A DNA stretch of 64,000 nt, taken from JALYGJ01 sp963795645 (GTDB lineage Bacteria > Chloroflexota > Limnocylindria > Limnocylindrales > CSP1-4). The notes beneath the pieces were generated by a model. That model searched no databases and was not told the DNA's origin. It saw only the letters and a list, made by a program, of their open reading frames with translations. Below, in pieces: positions 27,486-36,900 of this stretch. How positions within the stretch are numbered: position 1 is the stretch's first letter; each line of letters begins with the position of its first letter. The translations under genes and the position numbers were made by a program. Where the stretch lies: NCBI GenBank assembly GCA_963795645.1, contig CAWCIK010000001.1, positions 186,001-250,000 of the forward strand. The letters are read 5' to 3'.

Positions 27486-27950
27486 ATGAACAACAAGCCC
27501 GCATACCTGTCCAAGGAGGGCCTCGAGCAGGTCCGCCACGAGCTCGACGAGCTGACGAACGTTAAGCGTGCCGAGGTTGCTGCACGCATCCATGAGGCGA
27601 AGGAACACGGCGACATCACCGAGAACGCCGAATACGAGGACGCCAAGAACGAGCAGGCGTTCGTAGAGGGACGCATCCAGACGCTGTCGGCCCTCGTCAA
27701 GAACGCCGTCGTGATCGAGGAGAATCACTCCACGACCCATGTACAGATCGGCTCGAAGGTCACTGTGCAGTCTTCCGACGGCAAGGAGAGCTTCCAGATC
27801 GTCGGCTCGGCTGAGGCCGCTCCCGCGGAGGGAAAGATCTCGAACGAATCGCCCGTCGGCCGCGCCCTGCTTGGCCACAAAAAGGGCGAGGAGGTCGTGG
27901 TCACCGTCCCCGCCGGCGACTCGACCTACAAGATAGTCAGCATCTCCTGA
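27486..27950 (+). CDS. greA: Transcription elongation factor GreA
   Basis: A 154-residue GreA. The N-terminal coiled coil contains GLEQVRHELDELTNVKRAEV and the tip motif HGDITENAEYEDAKNEQ, whose acidic residues stimulate RNA cleavage by backtracked RNA polymerase. The FKBP-like C-terminal domain ends GKISNESPVGRALLGHKKGEEVVV. The length is standard. It probably leads a greA-lysK-serS transcript from a near-consensus promoter. Confidence 0.97.
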   Translation: MNNKPAYLSKEGLEQVRHELDELTNVKRAEVAARIHEAKEHGDITENAEYEDAKNEQAFVEGRIQTLSALVKNAVVIEENHSTTHVQIGSKVTVQSSDGKESFQIVGSAEAAPAEGKISNESPVGRALLGHKKGEEVVVTVPAGDSTYKIVSIS

Positions 27951-27963
27951 GGCTCGCGCGTTG

Positions 27964-29586
27964 ATGCCGGCAGCAAACCGGCCGGCGCAGGCCTACTGGG
28001 CCGACGAGATCGCCGGCCAGGTCTCCGGTCGGCAGGTAGTGAACGACTCCAAGACTCCTTCGGGCACGGTCCATGTGGGCAGCCTGCGCGGCGTCGTGCT
28101 GCACGACGCCATCCGTCGCGCAGTTGCCGAACACGGCACGGAGGTCGAGTTCCGCTACGGGATCGAAGATCTCGACCCCATGGATTCGCAGGCCCGGCTG
28201 ACGCCAGACGCGATCGAGCAGTACATGGGCGTGCCGCTGGCCCATGTGCCGGCGCCGGAGGGCAGCCCGCATCCGAACTACGCGCGCCACTTCGCGACGC
28301 TCTTCCTGGAGACGTTCGCGGACCTCGGCATCCACCCGCACCTGTACTGGATGTCGGAGAACTACGCCTCGGGCGCGATGGATCCGTACATCGAGCGCGC
28401 GCTCGACCGAGCCGACGTGATCCTCGACATCTATCGCACGGTGAGCACGGTCAATCATCCGCAGGGTTGGCTGCCGATCAGCGTCATCTGCGAGAACTGC
28501 GGCCGAATCGGCACCACTGCCGCGCGCGACTGGGACGGCAGGGAGGTTTCATATGACTGCCGTACCGATCTCGTCGAATGGGCGACCGGATGCGGCTTCC
28601 ACGGCCGCGTCTCACCGTTCGGTGGTCGCGCCAAGATGGTCTGGAACGTGGACTGGGCCGCGCGCTGGGGCCTGGTGGGCGCCACGATCGAGGGTTGTGG
28701 CAAGGACCTCGCCACGGCCGGCGGCTCGCGCGACCGCGCCGACGCGATCTCGCGGCGGGTCTTCGATCGCGTGCCGCCGCTCAACATCCCCTACGAGTTC
28801 CTGAACATCGGCGGGCGCAAGATGAGCACGTCGCGCGGCGAGGGCGCCGCAGCGCACGAAATCGCGGATGTCCTGCCGGCGACCCTGACCCGCTTCCTGT
28901 TCCTGCGCCACAGGCCCAACAAGGCCATCGATTTCGATCCTTCCGGCGACACGATCCCGCGCCTTTTCGACGAATTCGACCGGATAGCCGATGCCGTGGC
29001 GGGAGGCTCTCCGCGCGGCGAGCTGCCGCCCGATCCCGAGCGCATCTACGCGCTCTCGCTGACCAATGCGGAAGCCGATCCGAAGGTGGAGGCTGCCCGC
29101 TTTCGACCGCCTTTCGCCCACCTTGCGCTGCTGCTCCAGGTGCCCGGTCCCGACATCATGGAACGCCTCGCGACCGAGAAGGGCAGTCCGCTCGACGATG
29201 CGGAGCAGGACACTGCGCTCGAGCGCATCGCGAGCGCACAGAAGTGGCTCGAATCGCTCGCGCCGGAGTCCGCGCGCCTGTCGGTTCACTTCGAGGTCCT
29301 GCCGGCGGCCGCAGGTGAGCTGAGCCGGGAGCAGCAGGAGTATCTCGCCGCCCTGGCCGCCGCCGCCGAGCAGCAGTCGCCGGTTGGCGGCGTGGCGTGG
29401 CAGGAGCTCATCTTCAACACGGCCAAGCCGCTGGGGCTCAAGGCCGGCGACGCGTTCGGCGCCATCTACCGCTCGTTCCTTGATCGGCCGAACGGCCCTC
29501 GTGCCGGTTGGCTCCTTGCGTCACTATCGGCAGCGTTCGTCATCAGCCGGCTGCGTGAGGCGGCGGCATTCGGAGGGCAGCAATGA
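27964..29586 (+). CDS. lysK: Lysyl-tRNA synthetase, class I
   Basis: A 540-residue class I (archaeal-type) LysRS, not the common class II enzyme. The HIGH-like motif is H37-V-G-S (PSGTVHVGSLRG) and KMSTS begins at K286 (GGRKMSTSRGEG). A zinc-binding CENC pair (VICENCGRIG) lies near residue 180. It charges tRNA-Lys. The ATG at 27964 is used here. A TTG at 27961 would add one residue. It begins 13 bp after greA, and its TGA overlaps the serS ATG (ATGA). No class II LysRS is seen in the window. Confidence 0.95.
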   Translation: MPAANRPAQAYWADEIAGQVSGRQVVNDSKTPSGTVHVGSLRGVVLHDAIRRAVAEHGTEVEFRYGIEDLDPMDSQARLTPDAIEQYMGVPLAHVPAPEGSPHPNYARHFATLFLETFADLGIHPHLYWMSENYASGAMDPYIERALDRADVILDIYRTVSTVNHPQGWLPISVICENCGRIGTTAARDWDGREVSYDCRTDLVEWATGCGFHGRVSPFGGRAKMVWNVDWAARWGLVGATIEGCGKDLATAGGSRDRADAISRRVFDRVPPLNIPYEFLNIGGRKMSTSRGEGAAAHEIADVLPATLTRFLFLRHRPNKAIDFDPSGDTIPRLFDEFDRIADAVAGGSPRGELPPDPERIYALSLTNAEADPKVEAARFRPPFAHLALLLQVPGPDIMERLATEKGSPLDDAEQDTALERIASAQKWLESLAPESARLSVHFEVLPAAAGELSREQQEYLAALAAAAEQQSPVGGVAWQELIFNTAKPLGLKAGDAFGAIYRSFLDRPNGPRAGWLLASLSAAFVISRLREAAAFGGQQ

Positions 29587-30854
29587 GCGTCGGCCTGCAG
29601 CGCCTGCGCGAGGACACGGACGCTATCCGTAACGGCGCCATCGCCAAGGGCGAGGATCCGGCGCTCGTCGATCAGGCCATCGCCGCGGACGAGGAGCGCC
29701 GCCGGCTGTTGGGCGACGTCGACGGCTTGCGTGCCCAGCGCAAGGAGATCTCCGCACAGGTGGGCGCGGCCATGAAAGCCGGCGGCGCCGGCGCGGACGA
29801 GCTCAAGGCACGTTCAACAGAGATCGGCACGCGCATCGAGGCCGGCGAGCAACAGCTGCGCGAGATCGAGACACAGCTCGAGGACCTGCTGCTGCGCATC
29901 CCCCAACCGCCGGATCCGGACGTGCCGGTCGGTGGCGAGGAGGACAGTGTCATCGTCCGCACGTGGGGCGAGCCGGTCTCCGCAGAGGGCAAGAAGCCGC
30001 ATTGGGAAGTGGCTGAAGCGCTGGGCATGTTCGACCTCGCCGCGGGTGCCAAGGTGAGCGGCAGCGGCTTCCCCATCTATGTCGGTGCCGGGAGCCGTCT
30101 CCAGCGAGCGCTGATCAACTTCTTCCTCGACCTGCACACGACCGAGCACGGCTTCACGGAGGTTTGGCCGCCGGCTGTCGTCAACGAGGACTCCGCGCGT
30201 GGCACGGGCCAGATTCCGGACAAGGAAGACATGATGTACGTCGTCACACGTGACGACCTGTACCTCGTTCCGACTGCGGAAGTGCCGGTCACCAACATGC
30301 ACCGCGACGAAATCATCGAGACAGACCGGCTGCCGATCCGCTACGTCGCCTACTCACCGTGTTTTCGACGCGAAGCTGGTGCCGCGGGCGCCAAGACGCG
30401 CGGCATCCTGCGCGTCCACCAGTTCGACAAGGTCGAGATGGTCTGCTTCGAGAAGCCGGCCGAGTCGGCGGCGACGCTCAAGTGGCTGACCGAGCGCGCG
30501 GAGGTCGTGCTCCAGCGACTTGGCCTTGCTTACAGGGTGAAGCTCATGGCGACGCGCGACATGGGCTTCGTGCAGGCCAAGAAGTACGACATCGAGGTCT
30601 GGGCGCCGGGCGTACAGGACTGGCTCGAGGTGTCGAGCGTGTCGAACTTCCGCGACTACCAGGCGCGCCGGATGAACATCCGCTGGCGTCCGGCAGCAGG
30701 GGAGAAGCCTGAGATCCTGCACACCCTCAACGGATCAGGTTTGGCTCTGCCACGCACGATGGCCGCGTTGCTCGAGGTCTATCAGCAGCCCGATGGCAGC
30801 GTGGCGCTGCCCGAGCCTCTCGCGTCGACGGTCGGTCCGCTTGAGGCACCGTAA
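29583..30854 (+). CDS. serS: Seryl-tRNA synthetase
   Basis: A 423-residue class II enzyme. The N-terminal antiparallel coiled coil (residues 1-110) grips the long variable arm of tRNA-Ser. Motif 2 shows SPCFRREAGAAGAKTRGILRVHQFDKVEM, and motif 3 is NGSGLALPRTMAALLE. It also provides Ser-tRNA for selenocysteine in organisms that use it. It overlaps lysK by four bases, so they are coupled. Genes for four tRNA-Ser species lie 3-14 kb downstream. Confidence 0.97.
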   Translation: MSVGLQRLREDTDAIRNGAIAKGEDPALVDQAIAADEERRRLLGDVDGLRAQRKEISAQVGAAMKAGGAGADELKARSTEIGTRIEAGEQQLREIETQLEDLLLRIPQPPDPDVPVGGEEDSVIVRTWGEPVSAEGKKPHWEVAEALGMFDLAAGAKVSGSGFPIYVGAGSRLQRALINFFLDLHTTEHGFTEVWPPAVVNEDSARGTGQIPDKEDMMYVVTRDDLYLVPTAEVPVTNMHRDEIIETDRLPIRYVAYSPCFRREAGAAGAKTRGILRVHQFDKVEMVCFEKPAESAATLKWLTERAEVVLQRLGLAYRVKLMATRDMGFVQAKKYDIEVWAPGVQDWLEVSSVSNFRDYQARRMNIRWRPAAGEKPEILHTLNGSGLALPRTMAALLEVYQQPDGSVALPEPLASTVGPLEAP

Positions 30855-30943
30855 TCGCTCATTTCCTCTGGACGCGGAGGTGGACCTGATCGCGCCTGAC
30901 TCTCTGCGCACCAAATCGGGACTTCTGACGCCAGCGAGCCGCG

Positions 30944-30949
30944 CATAAT
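30944..30949 (+). promoter_or_regulatory. -10 element (CATAAT) of a leaderless start
   Basis: CATAAT ends 7 nt before the GTG at 30957. Confidence 0.45.
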
Positions 30950-30956
30950 CCTCCCT

Positions 30957-32333
30957 GTGAGGGGTCGCCGTCTTCTTGTGGCGTTTCAGGCTTCGCTGAT
31001 ATCTGGTCGTCGCCCTGGCGCAACCGGCGTTCGGCCTCGTCACGATCGGGACGACCGGCACGACTGGAGCGTGGACGGTCGCGGACAGCGCCATCGGCTC
31101 GGCTCTGCGCTGCACCTACGACGACTCGGATCTCGCCACCCTGACCATTTCGCCACCACAGGTCTACGGGATCGCCCGCCGCGGTCGCCAGGTTGGCTGG
31201 GAGGTAGACGTCTTTCGGGCAAAGTGGTGGCAGAGCATCCCCGACTCGAACCAGTGGTACCTCGCCTACTCGAGCGGCATCGCCAAGGCCAAAGCGACCA
31301 GGTCCACGGCGGCCGTGTTCGAGCCCCGGCAGTGGACCGTTCCTGTCGAGTTCAGGACTGCGTACGACTCGTTCAAGGTTCGGCTGACCCTCCATTGGTA
31401 CGCCAAAAACAAAGTCACCGAGCGCGGGCAAGTCACTGTCGAGTTCGAGTACTACGGGCTCGAAAGGGCCGGGCAACCGTTTGACCCTGCAACATCCACC
31501 TACGGCCCGGGCCACTGCGCGGGCAGCCTCAATGCGCCGCAGCTGCCGCCTGACCTGGGTACGCGTGCTCCTATCCCGACGGGTTTCGTGCGGATGTCGC
31601 ATTGGCGGCCCTATTGGAAGGGCTTCTCGGAGGACCAGGTCCAGGCGACGATTGCCGAACTGACGCGAATGCATCAGTCAGGCGTGATCCTGACCGGCCT
31701 CCAGACGGGCAACAAGTACGTCGCTCCCCGCAGATGTCGCGCACTACCTCCAGATGTTCCGTGATGCCGGCATAACGCCATACCTCGCGCTATGGGTCGG
31801 CAAGTTCAGCGTCGCCGAGACCGATACCGCGGTGCGAGCCTGGCAGGCCGGTCAGGGCGGGTGGGGTGGGATTGTCCTCGATGTCGAAGGGCGGCCTGTT
31901 AACCCTCGTCAGGACTGATCGATCCGCGGCCGTCCAGGCCGTAGCCAGATTCATGACGCGAGTTCGACCTCTCACTCCGTTCCTCGCCTACAGCACGATG
32001 GCCATCCCCAGTGACTACCCGGACATGCTGTACTCGGAGCTAAACGGGTACTCCGACGTGTTCATGCCACAGCTCTACTTCAAGCACTCGGAGACGGCGC
32101 TCTATATGCTCGATCGGCTGAAGGCCAGCGTCGACTACGAGTCGGCTGGCTGGGCAGATCCGCCGAAGCCAATGATTCCGGTCGTCAACGACTGGGGTAA
32201 CGGCGTCGACGTCGATGAGCTGCGCAACTACATCGAGATCTCATTCGCCCGATACGGCGCTGTCTCGGCGTGGCGGCTCCACCCGACGATGCACGAGGAC
32301 GTCAAGGACCTGTGGGGGACGTTCCCCCTCTGA
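30957..32333 (+). pseudogene. Secreted glycoside-hydrolase-like protein, broken by three frameshifts
   Basis: Coding sense is continuous only when three single extra bases are skipped. The frame changes at about 30999 (after ...FQASL), at the CCCC run 31726-31729 (KYVAP then ADVAHYLQMF), and at the GGG run near 31889 (IVLDVEG then GLLTLVRTD). Repaired, it starts at GTG 30957 with a clean signal peptide ending VALA, then a beta-rich domain (about 30-190). A TIM-barrel-like segment follows (GFVRMSHWRPYWKG, TPYLALWVGKF, FLAYSTMAIPSDYPDM, PQLYFKH), resembling uncharacterised glycoside-hydrolase-like domains. Catalytic residues cannot be named. It may be a true pseudogene or carry sequence errors. 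Confidence 0.7.
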
Positions 32334-32348
32334 CGCGCGCCGGGAGGA

Positions 32349-32534
32349 CTAGGCCGCGGCCGGCGCAGCGAGGCGTCGTCCTTGTGGAGCGTCGGCTTCG
32401 CGCACGCACTGATCGCAGATGATCAGCGGCTGCCACGCACGTCGGGCCCGGCTCCGGGTGTCCTCGTCGACGCTCCTGTGGCACAAATCGCAGCGATAAA
32501 GGTCCGTGGGTGATCTCATGGCGATAAGCCTCAT
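32349..32534 (-). CDS. Small protein with two CxxC pairs (zinc-ribbon-like)
   Basis: 61 residues, or 56 from the second ATG at 32519. It carries CDLCHR near residue 15 and CDQC near residue 41, spaced like a small zinc ribbon, and ends in an Ala-rich tail. It could be a minor nucleic-acid-binding or regulatory protein. The motif pair makes it more than a chance open frame, but there is no homologue or ribosome-binding site I can point to. Confidence 0.45.
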   Translation of the reverse strand: MRLIAMRSPTDLYRCDLCHRSVDEDTRSRARRAWQPLIICDQCVREADAPQGRRLAAPAAA

Positions 32535-32614
32535 GGTTCGGCCTCGAGAGCGGGACGGGCCATTGGTCGCCTAGTAGCCGCCGAGCGGCACGTGCCCGTA
32601 TGCCCTGGATACAC

Positions 32615-32658
32615 GGAGAGATGGCCGAGCGGTTCCGGGCGGCGGACTTGAAGACCGT
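32615..32658 (+). pseudogene. Remnant of a tRNA-Ser(UGA) gene, 5' half only
   Basis: These 44 bases match the first 44 bases of the intact tRNA-Ser(UGA) at 33847 at 38 positions: acceptor 5' strand, D-arm and anticodon loop CTTGAAG. The variable arm, T-arm and acceptor 3' strand are absent. One anticodon-stem pair is lost (A opposite A), so it cannot make a tRNA. The antiporter's -10 box begins on its last base. Confidence 0.8.
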
Positions 32659-32669
32659 ATCCTCGGGCC

Positions 32670-33819
32670 GTGACCGCTCCGCTGGTCTTGGACATCGGCA
32701 TAGTCCTCCTCGCCGCTGCGGGCGGCGGCTGGCTGGCGCGTCGCGTTGGGATGCCGGCGGTTGTTGGCTATCTCGCAGTTGGCCTGCTCGTTTCGCCATT
32801 TACTCCCGGGTACGTCGCCGACCGTGAGCAGATCCAGCTCCTCGCCGACGTGGGCGTGGCCCTGCTGCTCTTTGAGGTTGGGGTCGAAATTGACTTCAGG
32901 AGGCTTGGCTCGGAGCACCGCTCGCTACTACTGGCAGCGCCGATCCAGGTGGCCGTCACGATGGCCGTGGCGGCCGTGGCGCTGTTCTTCTTTGGACTTG
33001 AACCCGATGCCGCTGGGCTCATTGGACTGGGTGTTGCGTCGTCGTCAAGCGTGGTGGTGGTCAATATCACGCGCAGCAGACGCCGCACGACGGACCCGGA
33101 CACCGAGCGCACCCTCGTGGGCTGGAGCGTGGTCCAGGACGTTGCCGTCGTGATTGCATCGGTAATCCTGCTCAGCCTCGTCGGTCTGAACGAGCGGGAT
33201 CCCGGTCTCGCGCTCGCTGCATTCGGTGCCTATGCCGTGGTTGCCACGGCCGCGGCCTGGCTGCTGCCGCGCCTCCTGGGCGCCGTGCGCTGGGAACCGG
33301 ACTTGTTCTTGATCCTGTCACTTGCGACGGCTTTGACGGTGGCGGCGCTTGGAGATCTCATCTTCGGCGTGCCTCTTGCGCTGGCAGCTTTCGTGGCCGG
33401 CCTGGCGATCAGCGAAGGTCCGGCCACGACCGAGGCGCGGCTGCGATCTGCTGCCGTTTCGTGATGTCTTCGCAGTGCTGTTCTTCGTGGCTGTCGGGTC
33501 GCTCATCGATCCCGCCGAGCTTGGATCCGCGCTACCGGTGGCAGCCCTGCTGGTCGCGTTGGTCGGGGTCAAGGTGGGTATCTCCTATGTGATCGCCAGG
33601 CTGGGGCGTCTGCCAAGGCCACGCCAGGTGGCCGTTGCGCTCGGCCAGATGGGTGAGTTCAGCTTCGTGATCGTTTCGGCTGGCGCTCTGGCAGGAATAG
33701 TCCCGGCGTCGTGGTTCTCGGCGACCCTCGGGGCAGTGGTGATCACGATCGCCGCGTCAGCGATCCTCGCCCGCCTCGTTGGGCCGCGAGTTCCTGGGGC
33801 CAGGGCTGCGACCGATTAG
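32670..33819 (+). pseudogene. CPA2-type cation/proton antiporter, one frameshift
   Basis: The first frame (32670-33464) encodes about nine membrane helices with typical Kef/CPA2 features: GMPAVVGYLAVGLLVSP, LLLFEVGVEID, GVASSSSVVVV and SVVQDVAVV. The coding sense then moves to the next frame at about 33438-33446, continuing LLPFRDVFAVLFFVAVGSLIDP and GQMGEFSFVIVSAGALAG to 33819. Skipping one base restores a protein of about 380 residues, the transmembrane core without a C-terminal TrkA-N domain. TATCCT at 32658-32663 ends 6 nt before GTG 32670. Either a recent inactivation or a sequence error. Confidence 0.75.
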
Positions 33820-33832
33820 GCGGCCAGGCGGG

Positions 33833-33838
33833 TATGCT
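33833..33838 (+). promoter_or_regulatory. -10 element (TATGCT) of tRNA-Ser(UGA)
   Basis: TATGCT ends 8 nt before the mature 5' end of the tRNA at 33847. Confidence 0.5.
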
Positions 33839-33846
33839 TTTTTCCG

Positions 33847-33932
33847 GGAGAGGTGGCCGAGCGGTTTAAGGCGGCGGTCTTGAAAACCGTTGAACGAAAG
33901 TTCCGGGGGTTCGAATCCCTCCCTCTCCGCCA
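33847..33932 (+). tRNA. tRNA-Ser (anticodon UGA)
   Basis: 86 nt including encoded CCA. Acceptor GGAGAGG pairs with CCTCTCC. The anticodon loop is CTTGAAA (TGA), there is a long class II variable arm, and the T-loop is GTTCGAATC. It reads UCA and other UCN codons. It lies between the antiporter and the end of the convergent RHS gene. Confidence 0.96.
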
Positions 33933-33936
33933 ACCT

Positions 33937-36900
33937 TTATGGCGAACCGGCGGATGTCGTGAACGAGTATCCACCGGTCGCTGTGCTGTCCGAATAGACC
34001 TCGATCGTGTACGTGCCATCAACGGGCAACGTGACGATGCCCAAATCGCCGCACGTGACTGCAACCGTTTGGGTCGACCCGTCTGGTAGCAGCAGCCGCC
34101 AATCGAGTCCATCGACGCACGTCGTTTCGGCGGTGGTCAGGTTGACGACCTGACCGGCGGTGCCGGCGAAGGTGTAGTCGTGCCACTCGCCGACCTGGGC
34201 GATCGTCCCGGTGACGGTGTCGCCGATGGTCAGGTTCGCCCCGGTCGGCGGTGGGGCCGCCAGCGTCTCGAAGCTGTACGGGCCGGTGGCCGTGCCATCC
34301 GACCAGACCTCGAGGGTGTAATCGCCCGTGGCCGGCAGCACAACCCTACCCATGTCGCGGCACGTCGCGGCCTCTGTTTGGGTCAATCCATCTGGCCGAA
34401 GCAGCCGCCAATAGAGTCCATCTACGCAGGTCGCTTCACTGGTCGCGAGGTAGATGACCTGACCGGCAGTGCCCGCGAAGGTGTAGTCGTGCCACTCGCC
34501 GATCTGGGCGATCGTCCCGGTAATCGTGTCGCCGATGGTGAGGGCGGCCACCTGGGGCGACGGGGCCTCGTCTGCGACGAAGCCATAGGCGCCGGTGGCT
34601 GTGCCGTCAGTGAAGACCTCGACCGTATATGTGCCGGCCGTCGGCAGCACAACCCGGCCCATGTCATGGCACGCGACTGCCTCGGTCTGGGTATTTCCGT
34701 CGGGCAACAGGAGCCGCCAACTCAGCCCGTCGACGCATGTCGTGTTGGTGGCCGCGAGGTAGATGACCTGGCCGGCAGTGCCGGCGAAGGTGTAGCGATC
34801 GCGGACAGCCGCGTTACCGATCTGGCCGGAGACGGTCTGACCGAACACGAGATCCTGGAGAACGCCATTCTGGACGGCATTCGCCGCAGGACCGTTGGCC
34901 GCGGCAAACGCGGCTGCACCAGCGGCGTAGGACGAGTCGCCCGTAACCCCCACGTCGAGGATGCAGTTTGTCAGGCCAGGCTCGGTCGTGACGCCGACCG
35001 CCTTGCATAGCGCTTCTGCCTGCGCGCGAGTGTCGGGATCCAGGCTGTCAATGGTCGCAGGGGCGATCGGGAAGTCGGGCAACGTGAACGTTGATGTGTC
35101 CTGTCCCGGGGCGTAGTCAAAGAGCAATTCGGCCTGCGTGATGCGCCAGCTGTCGCCGAACTGGTGATAGAGCTTGTTGAAGAAGTCCGGGTCGGATGGA
35201 TCCAGGACGAGTCCATCGCGTCCGGTCAGGTCGTTCGTGGGATCGCCGTCCTCGCTCCCACCCAGGCCGCGCAGCGTCGGGGCGATCGCCGGATCAGGCG
35301 CAAGGCCGTAGTTGAGGTTGTAGGCGTGACGCTCGATAAACAGGTGGGTGCCCGCGGGCCAGTCGATCGTGACCAATGCCCCGTGGCGCTCGAGGATGCC
35401 GCCGTTGGGGAGCCGCATCGAAACGTCCGCGCCGGTCACCGGGTTGCCGTTGGCACTCACGGTGAGAACGTCCGAAGCGGAGGACGAAGAGCCGGCCTCG
35501 ACCGCGGTCCCGGCGATGATCGAGACCATGACCCGGTCACCCGCCACGCCCACGCCCACGGCCGAGGTAATCGAAACATCCGATCCGACCGGAAGTGGCT
35601 TCTGGCGAGCCTGTAAGACGACGCTGCCATCGGCCGACGCGGCGATCTGGAATTCGCCAGCAGCCTGGAAGTCGAAAGGCAACCCGTCGGATGTTTGAAG
35701 GTGCGGGTCGCCCTGCGAGCACAGGTGGCACACAAGAGGACTTTTTGGGTTGCGGCAAGTGCCGAGGCAGAAGAAGTGATACTGGGGGTAGCCCGGTACT
35801 CGGGAGCAGAGGCCCTGACAAACAATTCCGTGGGCGAATTCGCACTTGTAGCCAAGGCAATAATAGTCTTGAGCGTTAGGGTCAGAGTTGCAAAGGACCG
35901 CGTAATGGCATCCGAAAGCCCGAGGACCGCCAGCGGGCGGCGTCTTTGGGGCTGCCGGAGCTGGTGGTGGCGGTGCCTTGGGCACGGCAGGCGTGGTCGG
36001 TGGCGGCTTGAAGCTTGGACTCGGTATGTGCGGGAACGACGGCCGATGGAGCTTTGGCAGTGATGGCAAGTGAAAGTTCGGAAGCGTGGGCAGCATGAGT
36101 CCGCTTGGGTCCGTCTGATTGACCGGATCTCCCCCGGCATAGCGATAGAGGTTGGCGTCTCCGCCCTGGAAGCGAATCGGGTCGGACGACGTCCACCGCC
36201 CCACGACCGGGTCGTAATCGCGGGCCCCGAACAGGACCAATCCCGTGTCAGGATCCTGCAGCCCGCCGGCAAATCCGATCGTGAATGGAGCGGAGCCTGA
36301 GTCGCTGAGCAACCGACCCCAGGCGTCGTACTGCATGTTTTCGACGACCTGCCCGCTTTCGGCATCCACGAGGAGGATGGGGCTCCCGACCTGATCAGTG
36401 ATCACGCGGTAGGTGTGGCCATCGCGAATGACGTAAGCCAACCGGCCGGCGTCGTCCCAAGCGAAGCGCGCTACCACGTTGCCTGAGCCGTCGAACTGGG
36501 CTGCGAGCTGCCCGTCGGGTCCGTACACGTAGCCGGAGGTCAGGACGCCGTCGACCGAGCGGCCAACACGCCGACCTTCGGCGTCAACGGTGTACTGGAC
36601 CTGGCGTCCATCCGGAAGCGTCGAGCTCAGAAGGGAGCCGGTGTCGTCGTATTGGAACGCGGTGACTCCCGCGGGGCCGGTCTGCTGCAGGAGCGTGCCG
36701 TCGGGGGCGTACTGGTAGGTGACATCGCCCCACGTGAGCAGGCGGTCGCGGTCGTCATACGTGGCAGCCACGGTCGCTGCAGGACTCACGACCGTCACTC
36801 GATTGCCGGCCGGGTCATAGCTGTCCTGCTCCTGGACGACGCCATCGAGACTGACTCTGGCCAGACGGCCGTCGGCGTAGGTGATCGCGGTCGTCTTGGC

